Origin: Kappaphycus alvarezii
Lineage: Eukaryota; Rhodophyta; Florideophyceae; Gigartinales; Solieriaceae
Assembly (NCBI GenBank): GCA_002205965.3
Contig: NADL03000523.1
Span: 1,674,001-1,738,000 of the forward strand
Length of the DNA: 64,000 bases
Direction: 5' to 3'
Of this stretch, positions 11,264 to 22,680 are shown piece by piece. Both the position numbers and the translations under genes were made by a program. Position 1 is the stretch's first letter; the number at the start of each line of letters is the position of its first letter. The notes under the pieces are model-generated. The model was given only the letters and a program-made list of their open reading frames with translations, searched no databases and was not told the origin of the DNA.

Positions 11264-12033
11264 CTTGGCTAGCCTAGCCTAGTCTTTGTAGTACGTGTCC
11301 ATCAATTCAGTTATTCTATCATACTGTACTGTCACTGTCTCAAGTTCCATCCAAAAATATCACCCCATTCGCCCAATCAAACCCCTCCGCCAATTCACAC
11401 CAGCCTCTCGCACCTCTTTTCCGTCACGTTTGCACCGTTGCAACCGATTTTACCATTACAAGGGTTTCTTCGGCTACGGAGATGCACGTGCAACGTGCAA
11501 GCCCGTTGTGAGTGGTGTAAACTAGCCGCAGGGGGATGATCGCCTATTGCCGCCGTCATAAGGACGTTATTCGGGGGACGAGCCATTTGCTCAACCAAGT
11601 GGTCCGATCAGTCCCTACAAGAGACTTGGGCCAATATTCCACCGCGAGGGCGATTCTTCTTCAATGACACCTGTAGGCAAATGTTTTGCTACAATAGAAA
11701 CTTTAGAGATTCCCCCCGATAAGATGAGCATAATGACAAAGTGCTATCCGTGGAGGGGCCCAAATGTGTTGCATCGTTAGTGTAGACTGCTTTATTTCCC
11801 CGCCGCAGCCTGTTGATAACTGCTCATTAAAATCCTCAGGTCATCAACACTCCGCAATCTTCTGGTCCACAAGACTCGAGGACAGAGATTTGCTTGTAAC
11901 GTATGACCTATTGCAGACCGTGAGGCTTGGACCAAATTCTAGCTGATTTGGAAAAAACACGTTTTGCCCCGTTTTGGACCTCGATCACTTTACCACAGAC
12001 ATATGCAGGTGCAACATCGCATAACTATAGTAA
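11264..12033. other. Intergenic, no gene supported
   Basis: The stretch starts with the 3' flank of the desaturase gene. C-rich patches (11340-11430) and short frames are present, but no motif or repeat is recognised. Confidence 0.4.
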
Positions 12034-12243
12034 AGCCGAGTCTTCACTCCTCCCGTCGAGCATCCGCTGCGGGTTGCGACAGCGACCGCGTATTCGTCGA
12101 TTACCTTCGACGTCGTCGCAGACGGCGATCCAAGTGAGTCGAAGGCTAGCGGCACAAACTTCCATCCCAGTTTTGATCGTCCTGGGATGGCTTCACCGGG
12201 GATGGCTGCTACTTTGCTAGCAAGCTCCCTATTTTTCCGGTGA
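12034..12243 (+). other. Possible exon or gene fragment of 69 codons without an early ATG
   Basis: The frame after a TAA at 12031 runs to a TGA at 12241. It has balanced, protein-like composition: SSITFDVVADGDPSES, then KASGTNFHPSFDRPG, then a hydrophobic end. Its first ATG is late (GMASP). I recognise no family. It could be an exon of an intron-containing gene, a pseudogene fragment, or chance. Confidence 0.25.
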
Positions 12244-12248
12244 CTCGT

Positions 12249-12290
12249 AACCACGTGGACACACGTGGGAACACGTGCGATAACGTGTGA
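12249..12290. promoter_or_regulatory. Cluster of ACGTG motifs
   Basis: Four ACGTG-type cores lie within about 40 bases (CCACGTGG, ACACGTGG, ACACGTGC, AACGTGTG). CACGTG is the G-box/E-box core bound by bZIP and bHLH factors in plants and other eukaryotes. No clear gene start lies next to it, so function is a guess. Confidence 0.3.
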
Positions 12291-12663
12291 AAAAGGGCAC
12301 CGTAGCCATTTCAACAGGGCCCGTGACTAATGCCAGTTTACTGTACGCACCTCATTCCTCCCCACTCCTCCAACCCCCCCATCCGACCCCATCACCTCGA
12401 AAAAGATGACAATCAACATCAACTCCATTTTCCTTTGATTCCCTTCCCCTCGACCATCTTCGCAGGAAATCCAAAGAAAAAGTTAAAATCGGCTTTGACG
12501 GGAAAACAAGTCAAGGACACCCCATTTCAGACAATAATCAGTGAACAAGGAATGAGGCCAGCTGAAATTCTCTCTTAGCGAACACCACCCCTTTCACACG
12601 TTTATCATGTCCTACAAGGCCCCCAGAGATGATTTAACCATGTGAATAAATGGTCGAGACTCC

Positions 12664-13650
12664 ATGTATCACCGCAGTACGTGTGAAAGCTCAGTTTTAA
12701 ATGTGAGTCAAACACTTGTTTACTCACGGCGGCTAAATGTTCCTGGAACGTGTATTTCTATTCTGAGGCATTCATGCGGACTCTGTACTGATTTCAGATG
12801 TGTAGCATACTGCATTCAAGCTCAGTGTGTGCCTTTTTGTTGCCTAAATTCCCCTTCTTCATCATTTATTCGTCCGTACGTTGAGGAGAAACTCTCCAAA
12901 CGCTTTTGTAATCGCTTGGCCCCGACAGCGGATGTCAAAATTGATTACTGCCTGATTTATAATAAAAGAGAAAACTTCAGGCCAAGTTCAGTTTATGCTA
13001 CTACAATACCAGATAAGAAGCACTTCTACTTTCTTGAAACTTTTTTTCAAGCCCAGGAAAGGAAAAAGGAGTATCCAGAGGATAAGTTAAGAAAAAAGTG
13101 CCTTCAGACATTTATTTGCTGTGGTCTGTTATGTCCGGAACAACTAATGAACTTTTCGCCGATTTCTTCAACGAAAGCGACATTTTGGATGTCTTTTGTA
13201 GCCATGGTTACGAAGATATGTTTTTTGTTCCGAAAGGGATGTTTAAAGACATTGAGACGGTTGAGGAAGTTGGCGGAAGTCAACTTCCAGACTTTTTTAT
13301 CTAGGAGTAATTGTATTTCTATACGTGGGCGTCCAGAAATTGAGGGCTATATTGGCAATGATCTTAACAATGGAGCGTGTCAGAGTGATAAGCAGGAAAT
13401 TCACCGGGGATCCATTAATGAAAGTGTTAATATGGGTTACAGAATTGCAGCGACTTATTTTTCAGCCTGCACAATGGTTCAATTTTCTGTGTACATACGG
13501 AGATTGGTTAATTTAAACTGTGTGACAGTTCCACCCTTATTGAAGGTAAGCATAAAAAATTTTTCAAATTATTCAGCTCGTACGAAGCGACTGCCGAAAA
13601 TTTTGTACCGGAGACCACAACGTAAAAGGCGGATATCGGGATTTTTTTGA
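12664..13650 (+). other. Open frame of 328 codons, doubtful
   Basis: The frame is long for AT-rich surroundings. It is Cys-, Ser- and Arg-rich, with no repeated motif or domain I know. An overlapping + frame (13098-13304) encodes an acidic stretch with ELFADFFNESDILDVF and YEDMFFVPKGMFKDIETVEE, which looks more protein-like. A similar phrase, DVVDDFFSLFNES, recurs at about 13995-14035. The real product, if any, may therefore lie in the other frame and be broken. Treat this as unassigned. Confidence 0.25.
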
Positions 13651-16057
13651 AATAGAGAAAGGTAAGGTACAGATATATCTTTGAGTTGATTATGATTTTA
13701 CCAGGAGAGGATATTTTGAATTTTGGGGGCCCTAGCGAGAAATGCTGGCATTTTTTCCATGAATCCGTGATTTGGGGTAGGAGTCCTTTTCGTTCAGGAG
13801 TTACCTCCTAGAGGTGGACTCAGGATATGAGGTTACATAGATTTAGGTTGGGTCATTAAATAAGTGGAAATAGAGACGAAATAACTGAGTTTGGGAAAAA
13901 ATATTGACGGTGTAGTCCAATTCGAAGTGCAAGTGTCCAAAATTTTGAGTAAAGTGCGGTAACTAACGTTATTTATTGCTCAAGAGGATGTGTTCGACGT
14001 TGTCGACGATTTTTTCTCCCTTTTCAATGAATCAATGTCATGTAACATATGTATGCCCGCAGCGACGGAACTCACATTGATATCTAAGAAGGAACGAGCA
14101 GGACATGGTATGCGATCTGGTAAAGTCCTGATGGTAGCGAAAGTTCCGTCGCCGTCGCAAAAGACTGTGTTTGGCAGGATAGAAGTCGTCTGACTTCCAG
14201 TTGTTTCTCTATGTGCAGCTGCTTGTTTTTTCCTGTAAAAGCTTTTGGGTCGTCAAGATCAATAAGACACAATTTAAGAGGGAAAGGGAGAAAGGAATAA
14301 TATCTAAATTATTGGTACAGAGTACATATGAGGGAGAAAGGGGAATGTCAGTGTCGTTTGGGCGCAGGTACGAAAAGTATATATCTGAAAGCTTAATCGA
14401 CTCAAATATTATCTTTTCAAGATGTTTAAAAACGTAAATTTTCTTCTGAAAATGCCCTTTCTCATTATTACAGCCCTTGAAACACAGTTAATTAGATATT
14501 TCATTACCTCTGACTGTTCTTTGACGGTCAAATGCACACAGTTTTTTCTTTTACTCTGTTCCAAACTCCGAACAGATTATCTTGCTAGACGTATTTGTTT
14601 TTGAATCAGAGGTATTGTATTAGAGTAATTACCTTCTCCAGTGGGCAGCTCTGTTTGTAGTTTTTAGTACTCAAATACAGCAATCAATAAAAGCACCACT
14701 GTGCGGATATCCCTAGTCGTCTGATCCCCTAACAGATGGCCTTCTAATTTACTTTATTACTTCAAAGATGGCATAGTCACAGCTAATATCCTTTTCTGTT
14801 CCAACAATTTCTCATGTACGTTCAGATATTCTCCAGATTATCCACTCCTTTTATGTTGCTAGGATATTTAAAATTTTTCAAATGTTTTTGATAAGCATAA
14901 GCATGCTATGACTTGAGAGCAGTCGTTTTTAGTATCATATTGTCATTGCATTTCATCTAGAGAAAGAACCAGTAATCTTTGAGCAATAGGTTGTATGATC
15001 AAGCAATAGACGAATGGGAAAAATTTAAAGACGATAAATGGACCTATCTTGTAGGCTGGCTTAGTGAGGATGGAAATATACTGAACATAAGCAATTTCAG
15101 TCTTCTGTACATAAATTAATTTCGAAGTTGTGGCTTTATGTCTACATCGTCCTTTCGGATTTTAAAATGCCCCTCTGCGTGTTATTTTTCAAAATTTCAC
15201 CATCTCTCCATTAGGGTCGATCTTTTGAAGGAATAGACAAATACCGAGACATTGAATATTATCCGTTGTAACTTTGAGAAGCTTCCCTTATCATTCTCCC
15301 CCATTTTAATAATTCAGTACTTCTTAATAAGCTCAATGTAAGTTTACGACTCCTATTGCATACCTGCATATGGATTAGAGTCGAGAATAGGTCTGACAGT
15401 AGATTATTTTGTATTAAAAGGGATTCATACTGTATTATGCTAATATTTACTTCGCAATTTAGAAAATATACAACTCATCTAAAAAATTAGTTTCATCATC
15501 AGTTTAGTACAAAAAACATGTATACTTATCCCAGTATAAATTTATACATGATTGGATATTGAAGGACTGTGATTTGTTTTTTGGAAGCAAAGAACAGCGA
15601 AATTTGTAGTTCGTAATGCTCGAAGTAAAAATATACTATGGAGGACCTGATTATATTTACATGATAGTTTAAGTATTTTTAGGAATATCGCAATTTTCAT
15701 GTCATTTAAGCTAACACTAACAATGATAGAGCCCATTAAATAATTGTTTCTGAAATTAAAGGCAATTGAAATAAATAGACGTGAAGGGGATTTTCATCAA
15801 TATCTTAACATAAAAAATGCGAATTAGTGAAAAAAAATCCGGATAATATTCGAAAGTACATGACTAAACAAATTAGTTGAAATTAATTTATTTCAAAAAT
15901 ATTTATACTACAATTTTTATGAATATTTTTAAATTGTGCTTAACTAAATCCTCTTTATTGTCATGCAATTTTTTAATATCCTAATTTTCCCTTAGCATAT
16001 TTGTAATTCTCATTTTCTTGCCAAAATGTGCCTCAAGTCACCTATTTTAATGGCATT
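13651..16057. other. AT-rich stretch without a recognisable gene
   Basis: Dense stops occur in all frames; the longest open frames are about 60-78 codons without motifs. No repeat family recognised elsewhere in the window is present. Confidence 0.55.
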
Positions 16058-16190
16058 TAGCCGGCCCTGTTAGGAAGGTCATGTACTGTTACCCATCAAT
16101 GACGACTCATCTCGCATAGTGCATTAACGGGGTGGATATAACCGACCACATCTTCCATGCATTAAAATAACCCAAAAATTACCCATGTTT
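16058..16190 (+). mobile_element. 5'-truncated LINE 3' end (stop codon region, 3' UTR, family C tail)
   Basis: 16058-16190 matches the end of the LINE copy at 22.27-22.61 kb: an AGCCGGCCxTGT start, a TGACGACT core, then GTGGATATAACCGACCACAT and CTTCCATGCATTAAAATAAC, ending in CCAAAAATTACCC. It lies alone in old AT-rich DNA. It contains only the last few codons and the UTR, as expected for an extreme 5' truncation. Confidence 0.7.
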
Positions 16191-19084
16191 TAACTATCCT
16201 AATAGCTTAAAAAGTGCACGAAGTTTTCCTTCAAATCTTCAAGAAACTTATAAGCAAAGTTTTGCATTATGTATTCTAAAAATAATGTTAAGAACTCTTC
16301 AGTTTCCAGATTCAGTGCCTTTTCGTTTTAATATTTCATGAGTGGAATAGAAAATCCCATTTATTTTTTGTTTCACGATTTTTTCGTTATATTTTAATGC
16401 GCATATTCTCTTATTTCTCTAATTGACTATTTTAAATATCCCTGCGATACGATTTTGCGACTTCTGGCTAAAAACTTAAGCCCGTAAATTGATAATTTTA
16501 GTTTCATAGATTGAAAGTCTCATAATTTAAAGTGAAACGACTTTTATTTATAAGCGCAGTGATTTGATAGGCTCTTGTTAGTGACTCATCTCGCATACTT
16601 CGCTCATCTCTTTTCATGATTGCGATAACATATTTAATTCGCCTACTAATTACAATTTTTTGATTTTCGCAACTCACATCACACAGATTCGCACGCAAAT
16701 CTCTTTCCTTCGATATTAAATGGAAGCGAGCATTTATCGTCTAACACAAAGTTCTCTCTCCTCCTTAAATAAGCATATGAAGTGCAAAAACTTGCTTTCG
16801 ATGAGCATTGCATTTTTCAGGGTACGCCGCGGATAAGTTCAACCATTTTAGTCTATTCGAAGTTTTGAGGTTCTTTTCTTTTCTCTTTCTATTCTTTGCT
16901 TCATTATTTTTATAAGATTATTCATAAGACTGTAAAAGCAACTAAAGACGATACATATGAGATTCACTTGGCTTTTAAATTTTTGAGGACTATGATCTTT
17001 TAGATCCATTTTTGCGTGTTGAATATGTGATAATATGCCCTTATCGCACATTAATCACGTCCCTTGAATCAGCAAAAAATTGTGCTCTAAGATGGTAAAT
17101 GTTACGAGTTTTATTAATATAGTCAGATTATCTGACAATATTCCTATCTGAAAGAGTATAATAGCAGTTCAAATTTTATAAATGATTCTTGTACCTTTTT
17201 TGAAATAATTTCTTCCGATAAAATTATACCTTTTCTTTTGAATTCTAAAGCATAGAACACAGTCATAATATTAAATTACATTGGTATGAAGTTGTTAAAG
17301 TAACCGCAGTCAAAACTGGATTGGAAGTGGTTAAGAAAATTACAGCTAATTTTACGAAAATAATTGCTATTGATTTAATTTTATTATTAAATAAATAAAC
17401 CAGATTCGAATAGATAAATTTCTTAAACGAAATAGAGCATGAAAATATTCTCTTAAGTCCGTTTTCTGAAAATAAGAATTAATCAGAGAGATTTCAGCTG
17501 TGTATAGAAGTACACGCACAGAGGGGTCTATGATTTCCTGTAAGCATATTTTGGCTTATTCTGTACGCTATTGGATCCACATTCTGTGGGTATAAGCTTA
17601 AAAAACTAAAACTTATTTATGAAATGGAATTGAGGCAGTAGAAAATTTGCAACTGAAGATACAAAAATAGATACCGAAAGTAGCAGTGTCTATTAAAGTT
17701 GCTTTCGCTCGTACGCAGACCGAGTTTCAATTTTTTAAATTCATGATTACAATACAATGTTTCCGTTCAGCTTCTTTTTAATGTTTGGATTCAAGGAGTT
17801 CTAATATCCACCATATAGTGATGCAATAATATTTTTCTTTTGGCGCACTATTAACTAGTGCATCGATGTTGCCATATCCTTGTCCAGACTGATGAGTAAT
17901 ACTGCATTATTTTATTTATTGTCTCCTTCATCACGAAAATTGGGCACAATTATAAAGTTCCTATGCCACTGGTAGTGATTCTTAGGTAGTGTCAGTGAAG
18001 TTTTATGATGATTTCGGTCCGGCAAAAGAATTTATGACACTTAAAATAAGGCTTTTTAGATGTTCTTTAGCCTACCCGACATCATCAGACAATCTCGCAA
18101 TTTAACGGAATTTTTTGATCCCAGACATCCATTGCTACCTTAGAACTGGTATATTGGCTAGAGTGGAATGAAAATTACACCTTTACATAACAAATGCATA
18201 ATTTTGGCATTCCTTAAAGAAAATTTCAGAGTTGAAGGCTCTATCACAGATTAATTTTATAATTGTTAGGGTCGGAGGAAGCTCTTGATATTTTCGATCT
18301 ACAATTACTGATTATCGCTTGATACTGCTTACATTAAACTTTAATTTTACCCTGATATTCTTGAAAGATACATGTTTACTACAACTTCGCGAGTCCAGCC
18401 TGTACTGATTCAATCATGTAACATGAATCAAAGGCGCATCTCCCATATTTATCCATATTATTCAATTCTTATACAAGTGTTGGAATTTGTTTGCTTCAAA
18501 CCCTATTATACATAATCTTGTCCCCATAAATGACTGTTCAAGTTTTGGAATCATTGTGTTACAAAAATATCTCACTTTCCGGCTACAGTCTCTTAAATAA
18601 AGCAGTATTTCTATCATTACATTCGATATGGAATAGATTCTGGTTTATCAATTCTTTTTGAGAAAAACTTGCTAAATTTAAATATTTTTGGCGTTTCCTG
18701 CAAGCTGAACGTAAGACAGTTATCCCTATACAATCAAAGAGATGTGAAAGCTGTACTATAATTGGCTGAATTTTTCCATAATGACTGTAGTATTCTGGAG
18801 ATTTGCTTTACTTATTGAAAGACTATTCTTTTACGACAATACTTATACGTTCACATGCACGCAACCCATACCAGTTGAATGGGTTTCAGCCACCTTACCT
18901 GTTACAGTAAATAATCTCACCTTGTTCTCCCTTTTGACCTTCTTCAATGGAATTTTTCACGAAAAGCAATGATGAAATGTTTACAACTATGAATTTGGAG
19001 AAAAACTCTTCCCTGATACTTTCATGGAGTAATGGGACGACGTATTAACGCACATGCCTGATTGCAATGATGAATTAGTCAGAA
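16191..19084. other. AT-rich stretch without a recognisable gene
   Basis: Stops are frequent and the open frames (60-67 codons) lack motifs. I see no boundaries of an inserted element. Confidence 0.55.
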
Positions 19085-19175
19085 ATAATAGGATTTTTTG
19101 GAGGTTTTGTTCTTGGAAGATGTAACCGATTCCATCATAAAATACTCCAGGCAACCATAATCGACTAAAGAAGGC
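19085..19175 (-). repeat. Family A LINE tail, degenerate copy
   Basis: The + strand has GGTTTTGTTCTTGGAAGATG, then CCGATTCCATCATAAAATAC, then CCAGGCAACCATAATCGACT. This follows the longer family A order (TCTTGGAAGATATATCCGAT, CCATCC, CCAGACAACCACAGTCGACT). The terminal GGGGAAAGG part is decayed. Confidence 0.55.
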
Positions 19176-19284
19176 AGAGATGGCCTAGAGGCGAGAGTTC
19201 CATAATGGGAGTACATACTGTAGCTCTGTATTGTAAGCAGGTGATGCAATCAGTGCCGTCTGAGCGGGCGGGTACCAAACTAGA

Positions 19285-19680
19285 GTGAGGGGTCATGCAT
19301 TGGGGTGGGGAACATACGGGGAGCGGGCGTCATGGAAGAGTGAGAACATGGATGTTCCCTCTGAGCGGTGGGTTGGTGGAGTCTGTGAAGGAGGCTCTGT
19401 GTCGGCTCCTGAACCGAGCGAGCAATTGAGGGGTGGGGTTAGCGTCGATGGAACCAATGGAGAAATAAGGAAAGGATGAGGCGCAGCCTATGGTCCTGAA
19501 AGAGAGGGTTTGTGGGGAAGCGGAGGAAATGAGCCGACGTAGAGGGTGTGGGGGATGGAGCGCGGGGGATTGGTTGGGTGTAACCGAGGCGCAGAGTTAC
19601 TGTGGGCATTCCAGATTGAGAGTAAGACATAGGGACAGAGCGGGCGGTGGAGCTAGATATACCTAGTAACACCAACCTAG
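19285..19680 (-). mobile_element. Remnant of the LINE type found at 35.3-36.9 kb
   Basis: The minus frame 19675-19439 ends LRLILSLFLHWFHRR. This matches RRLALRWFLHWFPHH in the LINE piece at 36661-36760. The surrounding 400 bases are GC-rich against an AT-rich background. Only the RT C-terminal side is left. Confidence 0.45.
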
Positions 19681-20092
19681 AACTACCACATTGGAGGGGA
19701 GGTGGGGAAAATGGGGAGGTTTACTTTATTTTCCTGATACAATAAAAGCAATAGCGCAGACGAGACCTACTTTGAGTAGCCACTGACATAACCAGAGAAC
19801 GGACGTTCTCTCGAATATACATACTTCCAAGTTGTGGCCTAAGGTGTCGCTCAAAACCCCTTCCAGCGAGGGTATGTGGGGATAGTTTATCTGCGAGTGG
19901 TGCAAATTTTGAGAATCCTATGAATTTGCATTCGAACCATTATTGAGGATCCACAGTATCGGACGAATAACGGAGCATTGTACACTCTAGAAAGGGGGAA
20001 CGCGGTGGGTAAGCTGGCTGATACTCAGTCAACTTTATTGGTAGTGTGCATGTCCATGAAATGTTGTGACAGGCGCTGATGGCTCTTCACTG

Positions 20093-20157
20093 TACCATCA
20101 TAGATCAGATATATATTCCAAAAGTAAAACACCCAAACCTTTCCCCTTCTACCATCA
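20093..20157 (+). repeat. 49-bp family A insertion with an 8-bp target duplication
   Basis: TACCATCA at 20093-20100 and again at 20150-20157 flank a 49-base insert. The insert reads TAGATCAGATATATATTCCA, then AAAGTAAAACACCCAAACC, then TTTCCCC. It is a very short family A 3' end whose 5' end is cut after the TAGATC. Confidence 0.8.
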
Positions 20158-20230
20158 GCGACTGCTTCATGCAGCACAGGAAACAGCAGACCATGTCTAC
20201 ATAAACTCAGCCCAAATCTTCCCCATTCTT

Positions 20231-20740
20231 TCAGGAAGTAGAAGGGAAGCCAGCAAGCGAAAAAGCCACATTGGAGGCTACTGCCAATGCGGAGTGTCGC
20301 TGTAAAAGAATACCTTGCACCTCGATACCCGTTCCATCGTACGACAGGCGATGGTTCTCACGAGCTCCTTGACAACGGCGAACGCTGCCGGATGCCAGCC
20401 TCCGATCGTTGAGATGGGGACAACAACCAGCCTGCTTTCCCCGGCAATTCAACAAGAAATCCTTGCTATTTTCACTTCTCTGCGTGGGCTGCGTTGAGGC
20501 TAGTGGGTGGGTTAAACCTCTTCGCTCTGGCATGGTGTCGGTATACCCTTTTTGAGTCGATTGCGGTTGTCTGGAAAACCATGGGATAGATCGGATATAT
20601 CTTCCAAGAGTAAAACACCCAAACCTTTCCTCTGGCATGGAGAGAAGCATGATGGTTGACTAAGATTACGTCAAAATAGTCCGTGCCAGCAGCGGCTCCG
20701 ATCGCCTTGGTATCGGGCCTCATCCTGTGTTGGCAGTTTA
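20231..20740 (-). pseudogene. LINE restriction-like endonuclease, interrupted by a family A copy
   Basis: Minus frame 20723-20472 carries RPDTKAIGAAAGTDYFDVIL, the family's RPDIKA-G--GTDFFDVTF block, and later RFNPPTSLNAAHAEK. The continuation in another frame has VVVPISTIGGWHPAAFAVV at about 20430-20370. A family A insert (20536-20629) with its 11-bp duplication interrupts the first block without breaking the frame. The second half is frame-shifted. It is a dead copy of the C-terminal domain. Confidence 0.8.
20525..20640 (+). repeat. 94-bp family A insertion with an 11-bp target duplication
   Basis: CTCTGGCATGG occurs exactly at 20525-20535 and 20630-20640. The 94 bases between are a longer family A 3' end. 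They begin TGTCGGTATACC, pass through GAGTCGATTGCGGTTGTCTG and TCGGATATATCTTCCAAGAG, and end in the shared TAAAACACCCAAACCTTTC tail. Insert plus duplication is 105 bases (35 codons), so the host LINE frame stays open. Confidence 0.9.
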
Positions 20741-21601
20741 TACAGTACGATGCTCAATGTATGGATGTCGGCCCGCGCCTTTGCAAGGTCATTTCTGAGG
20801 AGGGCCACCTGGTTGTTATGTAATGAGTAAATAATCATGCTGTATCTCTTTCTACCAACTGTAATTGGTGACTATAACTAGAGCAATTCATACAATTTTC
20901 TACCATGCAATGAATATTCCTTCAATCCAATCCTTGGGAAAGGACTATACCGTCACAAGAACTGGGAGAACGGCCGGGTTTTCGGAAGAAGGGAAGATTA
21001 TTGCACAGCGTGGGGGTGAAATTTGAAGTATCTCCATTGGTGGATGTAAATTTGTTAGACGAGATACAGATATCATCAGCAAAATATGTCAATGACATAG
21101 CTTCCCACTAATGTGGGAACTATCGGACGTTTTCACCGCATCGACAAGCCAGTTGAATTCTGGTCAAGTTTCATTATTGATTACGAGGATTCTCAGCGGA
21201 AGGAGTTCGGGATGAAACGAGATAGTTCAGTACGAGCGTTGCAGTCAGAGATATGACTTGGGAGCTACGAATTGCTATAGCGCAAGGTGGTGCGAGAGGA
21301 CCAGTTGGTATCTCTTGGAAATAGCGCTAAAGGGAAGGAATGGGTAAGGATAAGCCTCAGAACGGAAGGAACCATTTACTTGTTTGTCCAGCGAGTTTCA
21401 TCAGTTTAGAATCAACCGGCAGAGCATTGAGAATCTCGAAAATAACAAGCGATTGAACCCCCAACCAGAACACCTCAAATGCTACCATCTTCAGGAGTTC
21501 CAGTTAATTACCCTCAATGTGTTATTACTCTGCTAGTTGCATTGCCAGTGACTTGCAATGCGGCTTGTTTGTTTGCTTGTTTCGCCTCTACTTGTGGGTA
21601 G
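20741..21601. other. No gene seen
   Basis: Mixed-composition sequence between LINE pieces. No frame shows coding motifs. Confidence 0.4.
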
Positions 21602-21700
21602 AGGGGAAAGGTTTGGGTATTTTTACTCTTGGAAGATATATTCGATCCATCCTAAAGTTTTCCAGACAATCACAATTACAGAAAACGAACCCTCTTTATT
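21602..21700 (-). repeat. Family A LINE tail, long form
   Basis: On the + strand GGGAAAGGTTTGGGTATTTT, then TACTCTTGGAAGATATATTC, then GATCCATCCTAAAGTTTTCC, then AGACAATCACAATTACAGAA. It is the same unit as at 20.5 kb and 25.4 kb in the opposite orientation to the former. I could not find a clear target duplication. Confidence 0.75.
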
Positions 21701-21749
21701 CCCTCGCTAATTTTTGGCTTCCTGCGGTACGGTAGTAGACGTCAATAGC

Positions 21750-22615
21750 CTCTTCGAAAACTTGCAGAAAGCAGACCGCCACCGTGCTATCGAGCAGCGA
21801 CAGGGTCTTCACGGATGGCACAAGACCAGACATTAAGGCAATGGGCAGCACGAGGCGGTTAACGAAAGTGAAATAGAGGAACAGACTTTCTCTATTTCAC
21901 GTTCGTCAACCCCATCGCGCCTTCCAACAGAAGAGAGCGTACGTTAAATCCACTCATCTACCCCAATTCAGCAATATCCGCTTAGATCCCCCCGCTAGAA
22001 GTGTTAGACGACGAAGTAAACTAACCCATCATTCCCCCATATCCGCCAAGCGCAAAAGGTATGAACCTTTTCTCGCAACTTCTGCTAGAGGAAGGCTTGT
22101 GCCTATCCCAATATCCACCCAGGAGGCTGGCATCCAGACGCGCATGCGGTGCTAACCGATGTCGCGCGGAACGTGGCCGTCTTTGCGATGGAGACTTATA
22201 GGAAGGGTCGAGCGGTGCTACCTCAAAGGCACGCTACCGCGGCCGTTATGTCTAAGGCGACATGTCTGCTCGCTGGCATTGAGCCGGCCATGTAGGGAAG
22301 TTCCGTAGTGTTACGCAGTGACGACTTGGCCGGCGCAACGCACTTCCAGCGTGGTGGTTAATCTGTACGAGTTGTACAGTATGGCACAGAAGGGTGCGAA
22401 AGGTATTCAGAAATTAACTATGAATGCGTGTGGCGGGTGGAGACCTGTAGCGCCTGCATCACGTGGAGCATAAACGCAAAACGGGTGACGAGGTCGCGAA
22501 GATCCTGTTGAGGGGAGGAACCGCGACGGGAAGCAGAGAAGGAAGCACTTCAAGCGGCGTGGATATACCCGACCACATCCTCCATAAATTCAAGTAACCC
22601 AAAATCCTCTCTTCG
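21750..22615 (+). mobile_element. LINE 3' part: endonuclease remnant, 3' UTR and family C tail
   Basis: In the + direction 21810-21860 reads TRPDIKAMGSTRR and 21885-21960 reads GTDFLYFTFVNPIAPSNRR. The expected continuous block is interrupted by about 20 bases that are an inverted copy of the following sequence. The domain continues with the GGCTGGCATCCAGACGC (GGWHPDA) region at about 22120 and CGCGGAACGTGGCCG (ARNVAV). It ends at a TAG near 22293. The 3' UTR holds a 205-bp insertion and ends in the family C tail at 22557-22615. Several frame changes make it non-functional. Confidence 0.8.
22340..22551. repeat. 205-bp insertion between 7-bp direct repeats in a LINE 3' UTR
   Basis: GCACTTC at 22340-22346 and 22545-22551 bracket sequence absent from the matching UTRs at 2.6 kb and 16.1 kb. 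The insert is GC-rich and shows no coding frame and no obvious inverted ends. It could be a small non-autonomous element. Confidence 0.5.
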
Positions 22616-22617
22616 AA

Positions 22618-22680
22618 AAGGGGGAAATTTGGGGTGTTTTTAATGCATGAAAAATATGGTCAGCTGTTCCCTAAGGGATG
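22618..22680 (-). repeat. Family C LINE tail
   Basis: The + strand reads GGGGGAAATTTGGGGTGTTT then TTAATGCATGAAAAATATGG and TCAGCTGTTCCC. It abuts the previous tail head to head, so the two C-rich ends face each other. Confidence 0.75.
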
